From Tritrichomonas musculus (lineage: Eukaryota; Parabasalia; Tritrichomonadida; Tritrichomonadidae), in the NCBI GenBank assembly GCA_039105265.1, contig JAPFFF010000055.1, positions 1 through 64,000 on the forward strand: a stretch of DNA of 64,000 bases, read 5' to 3'. The notes beneath the pieces were generated by a model, which worked only from the letters and a program-made list of their open reading frames with translations, did not search any database and had not been told where the DNA came from. The translations under genes and the position numbers were made by a program. Positions 13,286 to 22,845 of the stretch are shown one piece after another (position 1 is the stretch's first letter; each line of letters starts with the position of its first letter).

Positions 13286-14686
13286 ATGAGGAACAAAGTT
13301 TACAGAAAAAATTTATGGCGGTATTTTTCTATATCGATGGTTTACCAAGATCGGATGAAAAAAATACAAAAATATGCAAAGCATTTACAAAATTATATTA
13401 TTCAAAAGAAAAGAAAAAAGTGGGCTAATTTATCATCTCGACTTTATCTGGCAGAAAAAGAAAAAGATTTTCGTGAAGCATTTTCGTCATATTTATTAGC
13501 ATTAAATAATTGGATAAGCTTTTTTAATCGAATCGTTAGACAATCAAAACTCAAAGATTTTAACCTTGCACATAAAGAATTACAGAAACAAAAGCAATTA
13601 CAACTAAGCATATCAAATGAACAAAAAAGCTCATCTTTAAGAGCTTCTTATCGAAATGACTGGATTTCGCTTGCTCGTAGGTTTTCAAGGCAAAACAGAT
13701 TTTTAGACATGATGGAATTATCAAATTGTAAAATTGACAGCGACAATGATGAAAGCAATAATATTCAAAAGCCAGTTCCAACCGTCAATCTCTCATCTAC
13801 ACAAACTCAAACAAAATTACCAAATACAGAATCAATTCCATATAAAAACTTTTTGAAAATGTTAAGAAATTACTATATTCAAAGATTTTATGCCAATTTA
13901 GATGAAATTCATGACAAATTTAGAGAAAAACAAAGACAAAAGAAAATTCAACGGCAACAAGAAGCAAGAAGAAATTGGAGATATTTCATTCGTAACTATA
14001 AAAAACTCTGCCGAACAGATGAACTAGAATTTTCATATCAACAACTTCAACGATTCAGAAATCGATGGAAAAGATTTTATCAAAGACTTTACTTAAACAA
14101 CTTACAATTATTGTGCGAAAATGGATTAACTTTTCTAGATACGAAATATTTACGAGTTTCACAAAAATGGAAAGCTATGATAGTAAGAACATTGCTAGAT
14201 CACAAAAAAACTATTGTTGAAGACCATCTTCAAAAATATCGAGAAAAACAACTTCAAAAAGCAATTAATTATGGAACAAATTTTCTTTTTAATTCTGAAC
14301 AAGATCTTCAAACTAATGTTCCTGGAATTAAAAATTTTGTTAAAAGTCAATATGATTTTAAAATGCTTCATTATGAAAAAACAATTCCAACCAACTTTTG
14401 GCATGATGCATCATACTTCGCCTTCTCATTTACTCACAAAAGTTTATATGATGCCGCCAATCTCGCTATACCTCTTCTTACAGAGCACGCAACTCCTCTT
14501 GCAGAAGCGTTTGCAGATTGTCAAGGAATATTAACAGCCTCAGATCAAAGTAATAGAATTAAATTACCTTTGGAAACTCGGAAAAAAGAAATTAACAAAA
14601 GTCAAAACAAACAGAAAGACATTCACATTATTGTTGGATTCAATTATAATGATCAAGTGTCTCTTTTGGAATATGTTGGCGAATAA
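13286..14686 (+). CDS. Hypothetical basic, Lys/Arg/Gln-rich helical protein abutting the satellite array
   Basis: This is an open frame of 466 codons that I do not recognise. It is strongly basic and rich in Lys, Arg, Gln and Asn. It has scattered Trp and Tyr in helix-like blocks (for example residues 45-90 and 215-275) and a less charged C-terminal part (about 370-466). There is no clear signal peptide, membrane segment or catalytic motif. The ATG lies only 10 bp after the end of the satellite array, and the same frame stays open upstream to a stop at 13223, inside the repeat. No initiator-like TCA motif is found in the unique bases. The natural 5' end and promoter may therefore have been removed or replaced by the array. 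It could be an intact lineage-specific gene or a 5'-truncated one. Confidence 0.6.
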   Translation: MRNKVYRKNLWRYFSISMVYQDRMKKIQKYAKHLQNYIIQKKRKKWANLSSRLYLAEKEKDFREAFSSYLLALNNWISFFNRIVRQSKLKDFNLAHKELQKQKQLQLSISNEQKSSSLRASYRNDWISLARRFSRQNRFLDMMELSNCKIDSDNDESNNIQKPVPTVNLSSTQTQTKLPNTESIPYKNFLKMLRNYYIQRFYANLDEIHDKFREKQRQKKIQRQQEARRNWRYFIRNYKKLCRTDELEFSYQQLQRFRNRWKRFYQRLYLNNLQLLCENGLTFLDTKYLRVSQKWKAMIVRTLLDHKKTIVEDHLQKYREKQLQKAINYGTNFLFNSEQDLQTNVPGIKNFVKSQYDFKMLHYEKTIPTNFWHDASYFAFSFTHKSLYDAANLAIPLLTEHATPLAEAFADCQGILTASDQSNRIKLPLETRKKEINKSQNKQKDIHIIVGFNYNDQVSLLEYVGE

Positions 14687-15461
14687 CACTTAATTTTTAT
14701 TGTATCTATTAATAATATTATTAATCCTGCGAAAATAATAAATATTGTTATATTACCTTATATTTATATTTTTTTCACCCTATTTTATTTAAAGACTCTA
14801 TAGAGTCAAATATCAAATAATCAAATTAATCAAGATTGAATTAAAAAAAAAAGTTCCTGAATTTTTTTAAATGGTAATATGCAAAGTCAATTGGCTCTAA
14901 GCTGATAAAGATGTACACGCTATTCGACTTGGTCTTAACTGCTACAGATGTGAATTGCAACAAAGATCTGAAAAACACTATCAAGTATAGTCTTTTAAAT
15001 TTCCAATTTCTACTTCGTTGTGAAGGATGGTATATTCATTGGCATTTATTTTTTTTTTGATATGAAATGATTTGTTTTGATTTCAAAGATATGGAAATAT
15101 AAACTTTTGAGTTACGTAATGAAATTGGGCACTAATAGCTCTGTACATGTTAGCATCAAGAGATGTGTGATTTGAGGATTCAAATGATATGAAAAACTGG
15201 ATGAAAATTGAAGGGCATTCAAACTCAAGCTATTTGAACAATTGTTCAAACAAATTGGAGACATCCAATGTCACATAATTTAGTTATTTCTTTCAAATAT
15301 CAAAGTCGATCAAATTTTCTTCAAAATTTTATTTTTTGAAATTTTCAAGACTGAAAAAAGAAAACTTGATTGTTTACTACTACAAAAATAAAATGAAAAA
15401 AGGAAATTCAAACATAAATAATATTTAAAAAACATAAAAAAAAAAAAAAAAACAATATTAA
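14687..15461. other. Intergenic stretch with a possible short coding relic
   Basis: The stretch is AT-rich. Around 14898-14987 on the plus strand about 28 codons read as protein-like sequence (ADKDVHAIRLGLNCYRCELQ and onward) before a stop, with no start codon and no continuation I could follow. The rest shows a palindromic attaataatattattaat just after the upstream gene and a poly(A) tract at about 15436. No complete gene or RNA is visible. Confidence 0.35.
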
Positions 15462-18329
15462 TTAAACATGCGTCGGGCGAGGCGAAGGAGTGAAACGAAG
15501 AGTTCCAACCTTTGGATTTTTGCCAAACATAGCATTATATTTCTTTTCCTGTTGAACAAGAAGACTCTTATAATTCTTATAATCATTCAAAACGAGAGAG
15601 AGTTGATTATTATACATGCTCAGATTATCAGTCAACATAGCAATTCTTTCAATATCGCAATCTCTTGATGGTCTTTGTTCGAACAACTTCTTGAACTTGT
15701 CTCTGTTTGCCAAAAGAACAGCTAATTTTTCTTCGAAGAAAGCTTCCATTCCTTTCCATTTATTTTTAATATCAGATATTTCCAACTTTTTACTACGAAC
15801 GTATTCATCGATTTCATTCTGCCTTTGAGAACTGTTATCTTTCAAATCTTTTTCAAATTTCTCCTTTTGGGAAGGTATCAATGATTTCAAAGAATTAATT
15901 TCTTGATTAATTGAATGTAATGTCATTGAATGATTATTTGTCAAATTGAAAAGATTTCTATCATGACAATTTTGGCAATTTTCGAGATCTTTTTCGGAAT
16001 TCTTTTGGATTAAATTTATTTTCTGTAATAATTCATTTTTCAATCTTTCAAATTCAGAGGTTAATTGGTCGATGAGTGAATGAGCACTTGTTGATTCTTG
16101 TATGTAATGTATTGTTGTTTTTTCGATTTCTTTTGTCTTTTCATTACAAATTGAATCGAAATGATTATTATGTTCTTGAATTTTTCTTTCTCCTTGTTTT
16201 ATTGTATCTTCGAGATCTTTTTTCAGTTTGTTAATTTGTTCGGATTGCATTGCTTTGTTCTTCTCGTCTTCTAGTAAGCTCATTTCATTTCGATGCTTCT
16301 GAATCAGTTCTTCAAGTATTTTATTATAACGAGCAATTTCTGAATTTTTAAACGTACGAACATCGTCAATTTGCTTCATCATTCCCATCTTCGCTTGATC
16401 GCGCGCTCTTCCGGATGAATTAGGCCGAATTGCTTCATTATGACGTTTATTTTCATTTTCTTCTTCTTCGGTATATTTCTTCAAAATTGAGCTTTTTTCA
16501 TCTGAATTTTTTTTTGTGTGGATACCAACGTCTTTTGTGAGCTCGTTGATCGTCTTCATCAAACTTTTATAGAATTCATTATCGTCAAGTTTTGGTGGTT
16601 GAATCTTGTCCAGTTCATCTTGACATTGATTTAAAATTTTCTGATAATTGGCTTCAAGTTTCTTGTATTCATCTCTTGAAAATCCAACTTTTTGAATGTC
16701 ATTCAATTCGTTTTCATTTTGAATGGAAAGTCGTTTCAATAATTCTTCTTTCTTTTGATTGTTTGAATCAATTGTATTTTGGATCTTTTGCTCGTTTTCT
16801 GTCGATAATTGATCAAGCGAAGTTGATATTTGATTTTTGAGCTCATTCGAACGATTAGCGAAGTCCATTTTTAATTGCTCAAATTCATCATCTTCTTGAG
16901 CTTGAAAGGAAACCATTTCGGTGTTATGATCTTGTATTATTTGTTGCTTTTGATTTTGAAGTTGATTGAGATTTTCTTGAGCTTCCATTCCTTTTCGAGC
17001 ATCATCACCTAATGCAGCATTTAACTTATCTTTAAGAATTTTCATATCGTTTTGATGCTTAATATTTTCAGCTTCTCTTTCTTGATAAAGTATGTGCCCT
17101 ATATCGCTTTTTTCTATTTCATGCTTCTTCTTTAGCTCATCAATTTCATTTTTAATTTGTGCTTTTAACTTTTTGAATTGTTGTTTGGTCTGCTTGATTT
17201 CTGCATTAAGTTTTTTCTGATATAATTCCGTTTCATTTGCGGCTCGCAGATGCTCTTGCTTTAATTTTTCAAGCTCTTCTTCTTGCGTTTTTTTAAGATC
17301 TCCAAAAATAGAATTATATTTTGATAGTGCATCTTTGTTTTTAAGTTTTAAATCTTCGTATTCTTGTTTGAGTTGTGCACATAATTCATTGAATTCGTTT
17401 CTTTTTAGAGCTTCGGCGTCTGCAAATTGAGCTAACTGATCTTTTTGTGATTGTAACAATTGCTCAAGCATTAATTGGTTTGGCTTTTCTAGTTCATCAA
17501 TTTGTAAATCCATTCTTGATAAAAGATCTTTATTTTCTTGCGAAATTTTCATGATTAATTGAATCTCTGTATCAATTTGGCTTTTGGTATTTTTTATACT
17601 TTTTGAGATTGATTCTTTCATTTGTAAAATTTTATTTTTATGTCCCATAAGTAGTTGAGCGGCATCACGTAGTTTTTGGAGTCCTTTTTCATATTTGGTA
17701 GAGTCAATAGAAACATTAACTTTGTTTTCACTTCTTAATTTTATCATTTCGTCATTATGATCTGATTGAAGTTGTTTTAATCGTTCTTCTGAATCTTTTT
17801 TACACTGTTTTATCCTCTTCTCTGCTTCAGATGAATGAGCATCTCTTTCAGATTTATATTTTTCTCGTAGTTGTCCAATTCGATCGGATAATTCAGCTTT
17901 TGAATCTTCTATGCTTTTCAAAAAAACTTTTTGCTTTTCTTTTGAATTTTCAAGTAGAGATTTAATTAAAGCTTTAAGTGTTGCTGATTCGTTTTCAACA
18001 TTTTCAAGTTTTTCTTGATGTAACGATGTAGATTTTTCAATAATCGTCGATAAATCAGTAACTAACTGTTCATATTTTTGTTGATATTGTAATTTATAAT
18101 TATTAAGGATATCTTCTTTATCTTTGTCAACAGATTGCGCTAATTTTCCTCGATAATCGCATGCTTTTTGAATAACTTGATCAATTTCTGGGTTATATTT
18201 CTGATGTAAATAATTTAGTTGAAATTCCCTTTCTTGCGCTTGAGTCATAAATAAGGCGATAACTTTATTTAATTGCGAGAGTTTTTTGCTTACATTAAAC
18301 TTTGCGGCTTTGGGACACGACAACTTCAT
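15462..18329 (-). CDS. Large coiled-coil protein, probably cytoskeletal
   Basis: This is a 955-residue protein that is almost wholly heptad-like coiled coil, rich in Glu, Lys, Gln, Asn and Leu from about residue 20 to 900. There is no motor domain, no ATP-binding head as in SMC proteins, and no membrane segment. A small break in the coil lies around residues 630-650 (a Pro/Ser/Gly/Arg patch, NSSGRARDQAK). The C-terminus (about 925-955) is a basic Pro-containing tail. Trichomonads carry many such proteins in their basal-body and axostyle structures, so a structural role is plausible but not shown. The start codon directly follows tctca, and the gene is divergent from Vps53 with 270 bp between start codons. 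Confidence 0.85.
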   Translation of the reverse strand: MKLSCPKAAKFNVSKKLSQLNKVIALFMTQAQEREFQLNYLHQKYNPEIDQVIQKACDYRGKLAQSVDKDKEDILNNYKLQYQQKYEQLVTDLSTIIEKSTSLHQEKLENVENESATLKALIKSLLENSKEKQKVFLKSIEDSKAELSDRIGQLREKYKSERDAHSSEAEKRIKQCKKDSEERLKQLQSDHNDEMIKLRSENKVNVSIDSTKYEKGLQKLRDAAQLLMGHKNKILQMKESISKSIKNTKSQIDTEIQLIMKISQENKDLLSRMDLQIDELEKPNQLMLEQLLQSQKDQLAQFADAEALKRNEFNELCAQLKQEYEDLKLKNKDALSKYNSIFGDLKKTQEEELEKLKQEHLRAANETELYQKKLNAEIKQTKQQFKKLKAQIKNEIDELKKKHEIEKSDIGHILYQEREAENIKHQNDMKILKDKLNAALGDDARKGMEAQENLNQLQNQKQQIIQDHNTEMVSFQAQEDDEFEQLKMDFANRSNELKNQISTSLDQLSTENEQKIQNTIDSNNQKKEELLKRLSIQNENELNDIQKVGFSRDEYKKLEANYQKILNQCQDELDKIQPPKLDDNEFYKSLMKTINELTKDVGIHTKKNSDEKSSILKKYTEEEENENKRHNEAIRPNSSGRARDQAKMGMMKQIDDVRTFKNSEIARYNKILEELIQKHRNEMSLLEDEKNKAMQSEQINKLKKDLEDTIKQGERKIQEHNNHFDSICNEKTKEIEKTTIHYIQESTSAHSLIDQLTSEFERLKNELLQKINLIQKNSEKDLENCQNCHDRNLFNLTNNHSMTLHSINQEINSLKSLIPSQKEKFEKDLKDNSSQRQNEIDEYVRSKKLEISDIKNKWKGMEAFFEEKLAVLLANRDKFKKLFEQRPSRDCDIERIAMLTDNLSMYNNQLSLVLNDYKNYKSLLVQQEKKYNAMFGKNPKVGTLRFTPSPRPTHV

Positions 18330-18599
18330 TTGAGATTTTTAAGATTATTTTTATCGTTTGAATTAAATACATTTGTAACGTCTAAATTTCTGAAAAAGTT
18401 GTAAATCTATAACGTGCAAAAAGTATACCAATAAAACATTTTCATTGCATGAAATATCAATTTAAAACAATATTTTACATCAAGTTCAACAATAAAAAAT
18501 CAAAAATCTTTTGAATACATATTTTTAACTTGGTCTCTTCAGAAAAAGTGAATTTATTACCATCAGAAAAGACTTGTACAAACAACCAAACATAATAAA
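18330..18599. promoter_or_regulatory. Shared divergent promoter region (coiled-coil gene and Vps53)
   Basis: A 270-bp AT-rich gap separates two start codons that point away from each other. On the minus side TCAA abuts the ATG. On the plus side a TCAGA lies about 35 bp upstream of the Vps53 ATG. Which of these, if any, is the initiator cannot be told from sequence. Confidence 0.4.
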
Positions 18600-20669
18600 A
18601 TGACTGCAATTAATCTCAGTAATTTTTCATCTCAACTTCTTGAAGAAAATTTCGATCCAATTGAATTTTTGAATCAAGTTTTCCCAACTGAAGCATCTCT
18701 TGCACAACTTACAAATGTATCTGAACAAATTGATAATGAGCTTAAAACAATTGATGATGAAATTAGTGAAAGCATTCGAAAATCTGCTAAAGTCGGTGAA
18801 AGGAGCAAAGAAATAGTAAATCAATCAAAGCAAATGGTTGAAGATGTTGTAAATAGAATCAATAACCTTCAAAGCCAGGCAAAAGATACTGAACATGTCG
18901 TAGAAGATGTTTGTGGTAGTATCAAGAAATATGATGGCGCAAAAAATAATCTGACAAATTCTATTACAACTTTGAAAAGATTACAAATGGCATCAGTTGC
19001 TGTAAACGAACTTGAGATGATGTCAAATCAAAAGAATTACGGCGAATGTGCCGACAGAATTTTAGCTTTAACAACTTTAATGGAATTCTTTAAAGATTTT
19101 GAAAAAACAGAGATTTTAGATGATATAAATACTCGATTTGACCGTTTGAAGCGTCAAATTCACAATCAATTATCAGGCGAATTTAACACAAAATTATTTG
19201 GACAAACAGTTGATCCATCAATTGCACCTGCATGCAGGGCAGTTGATGCATTTGGTGAATCATATAGAAATGAAATTATAGAAATGTTTTGTTCTCGTTT
19301 TCTTGATGGTTACGAAAAATCTTTTCAGAATTGTCCATTAAATGAAATTGATCGGCGTTACAACTGGTTAAAACAACGAATTGACTTTTATGTGCTTGAG
19401 TATTCAAAAATATTTCCAACTCATTGGAGAGTTCCATATAATCTTACTCTCTATTTTTGTAAACGAACAAGAATACAAATTCGTGATCAACTAGCACGAT
19501 CTAGGCCATCAATTAAAGACTTTCAAAACGGTTTCGAGCATACTGCTAAATTTGAACATGTTATCGCTGAAACCTTCGGAAAAGAAGAAGTTAATGAGCA
19601 AGGTGAACATGTTTTCAAATTAGCTAATGAGTTTTTAGGTGTTATTGGTGCTGCTTTTGCTAAACATACTGATCTATATGTTGCTGGTGAGCAAGCACAT
19701 ATGAAAAAACTAATTTTAAAAGCCAAAGAAAAGATAAGTCTTAGAAAGGCAGCAATTATTGACTCAGACAATAAACTTCTTAAATCTGGTGTTGGGCTAG
19801 TTCAGTACATTAAAAGTTCAATTGATAAATGCGGCGCATTTTCAGTTGGAAGTGCACTTTTTGATCTATTTCCTGTTTTGAAAGATATAATGCTTGAATA
19901 TATCAAAATGGTAAAAACAGTTATGCCACATAAAATATCATCAGAAAGTGATTTATATCTAATGTGTATTATATCAAATACATCTTTCTATTTTTGCTCC
20001 ATCATAGATGGTCTTGCTGGGAGAATAAGAAAATCTGTTTCTGAAGATCAAAAGCCTTTGGTTAGAGTTGATGACACAAAAGATACTCTAACTGACTATA
20101 ACAAAGCTATTCTTACACAAATTTCACGTGCATTATGTGAAGAAACAAGACAATTTTTAGAATTAATATCAAATCGATCATTCCAAAATGCGCCAGAAAA
20201 AAATGCTAAATTACCAGAAAATTTAACAAACTATTTCCAAAAGACGATTACTCATTTAAAGACTTGGCTTTGTGATGACAATTTCGCTTTATTAAGAACT
20301 TTGTTTGTTCCAGAATGGATCAATGTGTTCTTTATGTCAATTTTCCCAGAATCTACTCAATCGAAAATGCCAATTACTTTCGGTGGAACTGAAATTTTAT
20401 CAAAAACTACTAATATGGTCAGGGATTCAATGCTAGCTATTTTCCCTACAGGAAATGCAGTAAAAATGCAGTTACACAAAAAAATAATTGAAAAAGATTT
20501 TGAATTAATTTTGAATGCATTAAAGGTATTTGCAAGTCCTGAAGATGCAATGGTTCCAATTTACAAAGAATTGTTCTCGAAATCTCAATCAAAGGAACAG
20601 TTTGCAAGAATTTTGAGAGCTAAAGGACTTCCATCAGGAACTGAATTAAAAATATTAAATCAATTTTGA
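18600..20669 (+). CDS. VPS53: Vps53-like subunit of the GARP/EARP tethering complex
   Basis: The N-terminal half matches the Vps53 family. It has a FLNQVFPTEASLAQL opening (residues about 23-37, compare NxLFPTExSLA in animals), followed by long helices and the block TNSITTLKRLQMASVAVNELE at about 120-140, which corresponds to the family LTTSITTLNHLHML region. Vps53 forms the GARP complex with Vps51, Vps52 and Vps54. That complex tethers endosome-derived vesicles at the trans-Golgi; EARP works at recycling endosomes. At 689 residues the length is normal, and the helical rod continues to the C-terminus. The ATG is followed by an uninterrupted frame, and no intron is needed. Confidence 0.88.
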   Translation: MTAINLSNFSSQLLEENFDPIEFLNQVFPTEASLAQLTNVSEQIDNELKTIDDEISESIRKSAKVGERSKEIVNQSKQMVEDVVNRINNLQSQAKDTEHVVEDVCGSIKKYDGAKNNLTNSITTLKRLQMASVAVNELEMMSNQKNYGECADRILALTTLMEFFKDFEKTEILDDINTRFDRLKRQIHNQLSGEFNTKLFGQTVDPSIAPACRAVDAFGESYRNEIIEMFCSRFLDGYEKSFQNCPLNEIDRRYNWLKQRIDFYVLEYSKIFPTHWRVPYNLTLYFCKRTRIQIRDQLARSRPSIKDFQNGFEHTAKFEHVIAETFGKEEVNEQGEHVFKLANEFLGVIGAAFAKHTDLYVAGEQAHMKKLILKAKEKISLRKAAIIDSDNKLLKSGVGLVQYIKSSIDKCGAFSVGSALFDLFPVLKDIMLEYIKMVKTVMPHKISSESDLYLMCIISNTSFYFCSIIDGLAGRIRKSVSEDQKPLVRVDDTKDTLTDYNKAILTQISRALCEETRQFLELISNRSFQNAPEKNAKLPENLTNYFQKTITHLKTWLCDDNFALLRTLFVPEWINVFFMSIFPESTQSKMPITFGGTEILSKTTNMVRDSMLAIFPTGNAVKMQLHKKIIEKDFELILNALKVFASPEDAMVPIYKELFSKSQSKEQFARILRAKGLPSGTELKILNQF

Positions 20670-21020
20670 ACATGAGCTCATAGCGGGAAGGAAAAAAAAA
20701 AACAATGCTTTTTTTATATTGTAAAAGTAAATTATTTGTTTTATATTTTTTTTTACACTATTAAATAAATATTTACCAAAAAAAATCGTTGGTATTAAGA
20801 AAATATTTTCATATCTGCTTGGACATTATAAATTCATTTGAACAATTGTTAACAGAAAAAGTGAATATAAAGAGCAATGTATAGTAAAGGAGATTATTTA
20901 ATAACATATTTTACGCAAAAATATTATTTTGTAAAATCACTAGAAAATGGTAGAAATAGGCATATATTTAAGGAGAATTGTTGATTATACGCCTATTTCT
21001 TTGGTAGAAAGTAAAAAAAA
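20670..21020. other. Intergenic spacer downstream of Vps53
   Basis: The spacer is AT-rich with T/A runs. It holds one inverted pair, agaaataggc at 20952-20961 and gcctatttct at 20991-21000, with a 29-bp spacer. I see no gene. Confidence 0.5.
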
Positions 21021-21028
21021 AACTTTAC
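21021..21028. repeat. Left target-site duplication aactttac
   Basis: It is an exact match to 22499-22506 on the other side of the element, and both copies abut the inverted repeats. Confidence 0.85.
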
Positions 21029-22498
21029 AGAAGTGCGAGAACTTAAATAACGTATTTTTGTATAATTTAGTATGTTCATTATCTTTGTATCTTATCAAGA
21101 ATACTTTAATATTATTTTCATTTTAATATTAAAAAACTTCATAATATTCTATTTATTGGTATAAAATGAAATAGATTAATTATTCATCAAATTACTGATC
21201 ATTTTAAAAAACTGAAATTTGTTGTGTTATCTCGATATCTGATAAACATATTAATATTATTTTTATATTTATATGATTTATTTAATATCATATATAATAT
21301 ATGTTGGTAATAAAGAAAAATAACTTTTTAAAATAATAATATTTGCATTTTATAAAATATTTGTTTTATTTGAGCTTATTTTGAGGGATAGATTGAATTT
21401 CTAGGGGATAACTATTATTATATATTTATATATATAAATATATTATATCATATTAAAATATAAAAAAATATCACTCGACAGGCGTAGCTCTATTTTAACT
21501 TTTATAAATCTTATTTTTTTTCTGGGAAAAACGTTATTTTTAAATTTTTGATAATTTTCGGTTCACTTTTTGATAATCTTCGAATGACTTTTTGATAACT
21601 TTTGGTTTATTTTTTGTTTATTTTCGGTTCACTTTTTGTTAATTTTCGGTTCACTTTTTGATAATTTTCGGTTCACTTTTTGTAAACTTTCGATCGACTT
21701 TTTGATAATTTATGATTTATTTTTTGTTTATTTTCGGTTCACTTTTTGTTAATTTTCGGTTCACTTTTTGATAATTTTCGATTGACTTTTTAAGAAGTAT
21801 CAACTTTTTAGGTAATTCAATTTTATTTATGTTTTGTTTCTTTATTTCATTTATTTTAAAGTAATATATGCGAAATTTCAAGAAATAAAAGACATATAAC
21901 ACTTCCTAAATACTTATTCAAGTATATTCTATAAATATGAAAAGAAAATTTAATATGATTTTTCCATAAAAGAAGTTTTCATCAAAATTTATTTAAAAAA
22001 ATTATAATCTACTTAATTAAAGTATTTTCCATAAGTTAATCACTTTTTTTTCTAAAAGAAAGTATATTTCTCAATATTAATTGAAGATTTTTTTTGATTA
22101 TTTCGATATATTACCCAAATAAACTTTATATTTACATAAAATAATCTGTATTTATAATCATTTTCATTCTTTTTTCTTATTCCTATTTGATCAACGAGAT
22201 AATTATTATATCTTAATTAATGTAAAATAATATAAGGAACATTTAATACACTGATATTAGATTTAAAATAACTTGTATTTATGTTAAAAAGTCAGTTACA
22301 GTCATCTATTTGATCCAAATATATTATCTTTATTATTTCCATATTCAATAGTTTACAATTAAAAACTAAAATGTTTATAAAACTACACCTGTCGAATAAA
22401 TAATTTTAATTTTATGTTTTTTATATTCTATATAGAGTAAATAATATAATATTAAAAAATAAAGGATATTGGAGACTTTTTATAGTTCCCGCACTTCT
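21029..22498. mobile_element. 1,470-bp non-autonomous DNA transposon-like element with 8-bp target duplication
   Basis: The ends are 15-bp inverted repeats, agaagtgcgagaact at 21029-21043 and agttcccgcacttct at 22484-22498, with one mismatch. Directly outside lies the same 8-mer, aactttac, at 21021-21028 and 22499-22506, which is a target-site duplication. A second, inner inverted pair (tcgacaggcgtagct at 21475-21489; aactacacctgtcga at 22381-22395, 13 of 15 matching) nests inside. No transposase frame is present, so the element is non-autonomous. An 8-bp duplication is known from hAT, P and Merlin elements and overlaps the Mutator range; the terminal bases do not decide between them. Position: between Vps53 and NOT1, about 340 bp before the NOT1 start. 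Confidence 0.85.
21544..21790. repeat. 22-bp minisatellite (about 11 units) with a 110-bp higher-order period
   Basis: Degenerate 22-bp units based on cggttcactttttgataatt run head to tail. The 60-bp block at 21611-21670 recurs exactly at 21721-21780, a shift of 110 bp, which equals five units. Blocks of five have therefore been duplicated on top of the basic period. The minisatellite sits inside the 1,470-bp element, and the short frame open on the minus strand through it is a by-product of the repeat. Confidence 0.9.
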
Positions 22499-22506
22499 AA
22501 CTTTAC
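22499..22506. repeat. Right target-site duplication aactttac
   Basis: It is an exact match to 21021-21028 and abuts the right inverted repeat. Confidence 0.85.
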
Positions 22507-22845
22507 CCAAAAAACAATAAACGAACTTATCTACTTTTTGAAAGATTTTTAATCAAAAGCATTTTAACTCTCTAAATAAACAATATTTATTATAAATATC
22601 TTTTCGATTTGATTCGTTTGCTTATATTGTTTTTAATGAATCATGTTTTGTAACGAATTATTATATTGATGATTTCATCATTATAATTATTATCATGAAT
22701 TTTGTAAATTTGACTAATAAATCTTACTGAAAATTCTAAAATTCATTTATATATATCATTTAAAATGCATAAATCTTTTTATTTAGTTTTTTTTTAATTT
22801 TGAATTCAAACAGACCTCTCGAATACAAAACAAAATCTCAAATTT

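Noticed and set aside
15462-18329. SMC or myosin-type protein
   Set aside because: No Walker motifs, hinge or motor domain; only coiled coil.
21717-21902. 61-codon minus-strand frame
   Set aside because: Produced by the 22-bp minisatellite, as its Lys/Ser/Asn-repeating translation shows.
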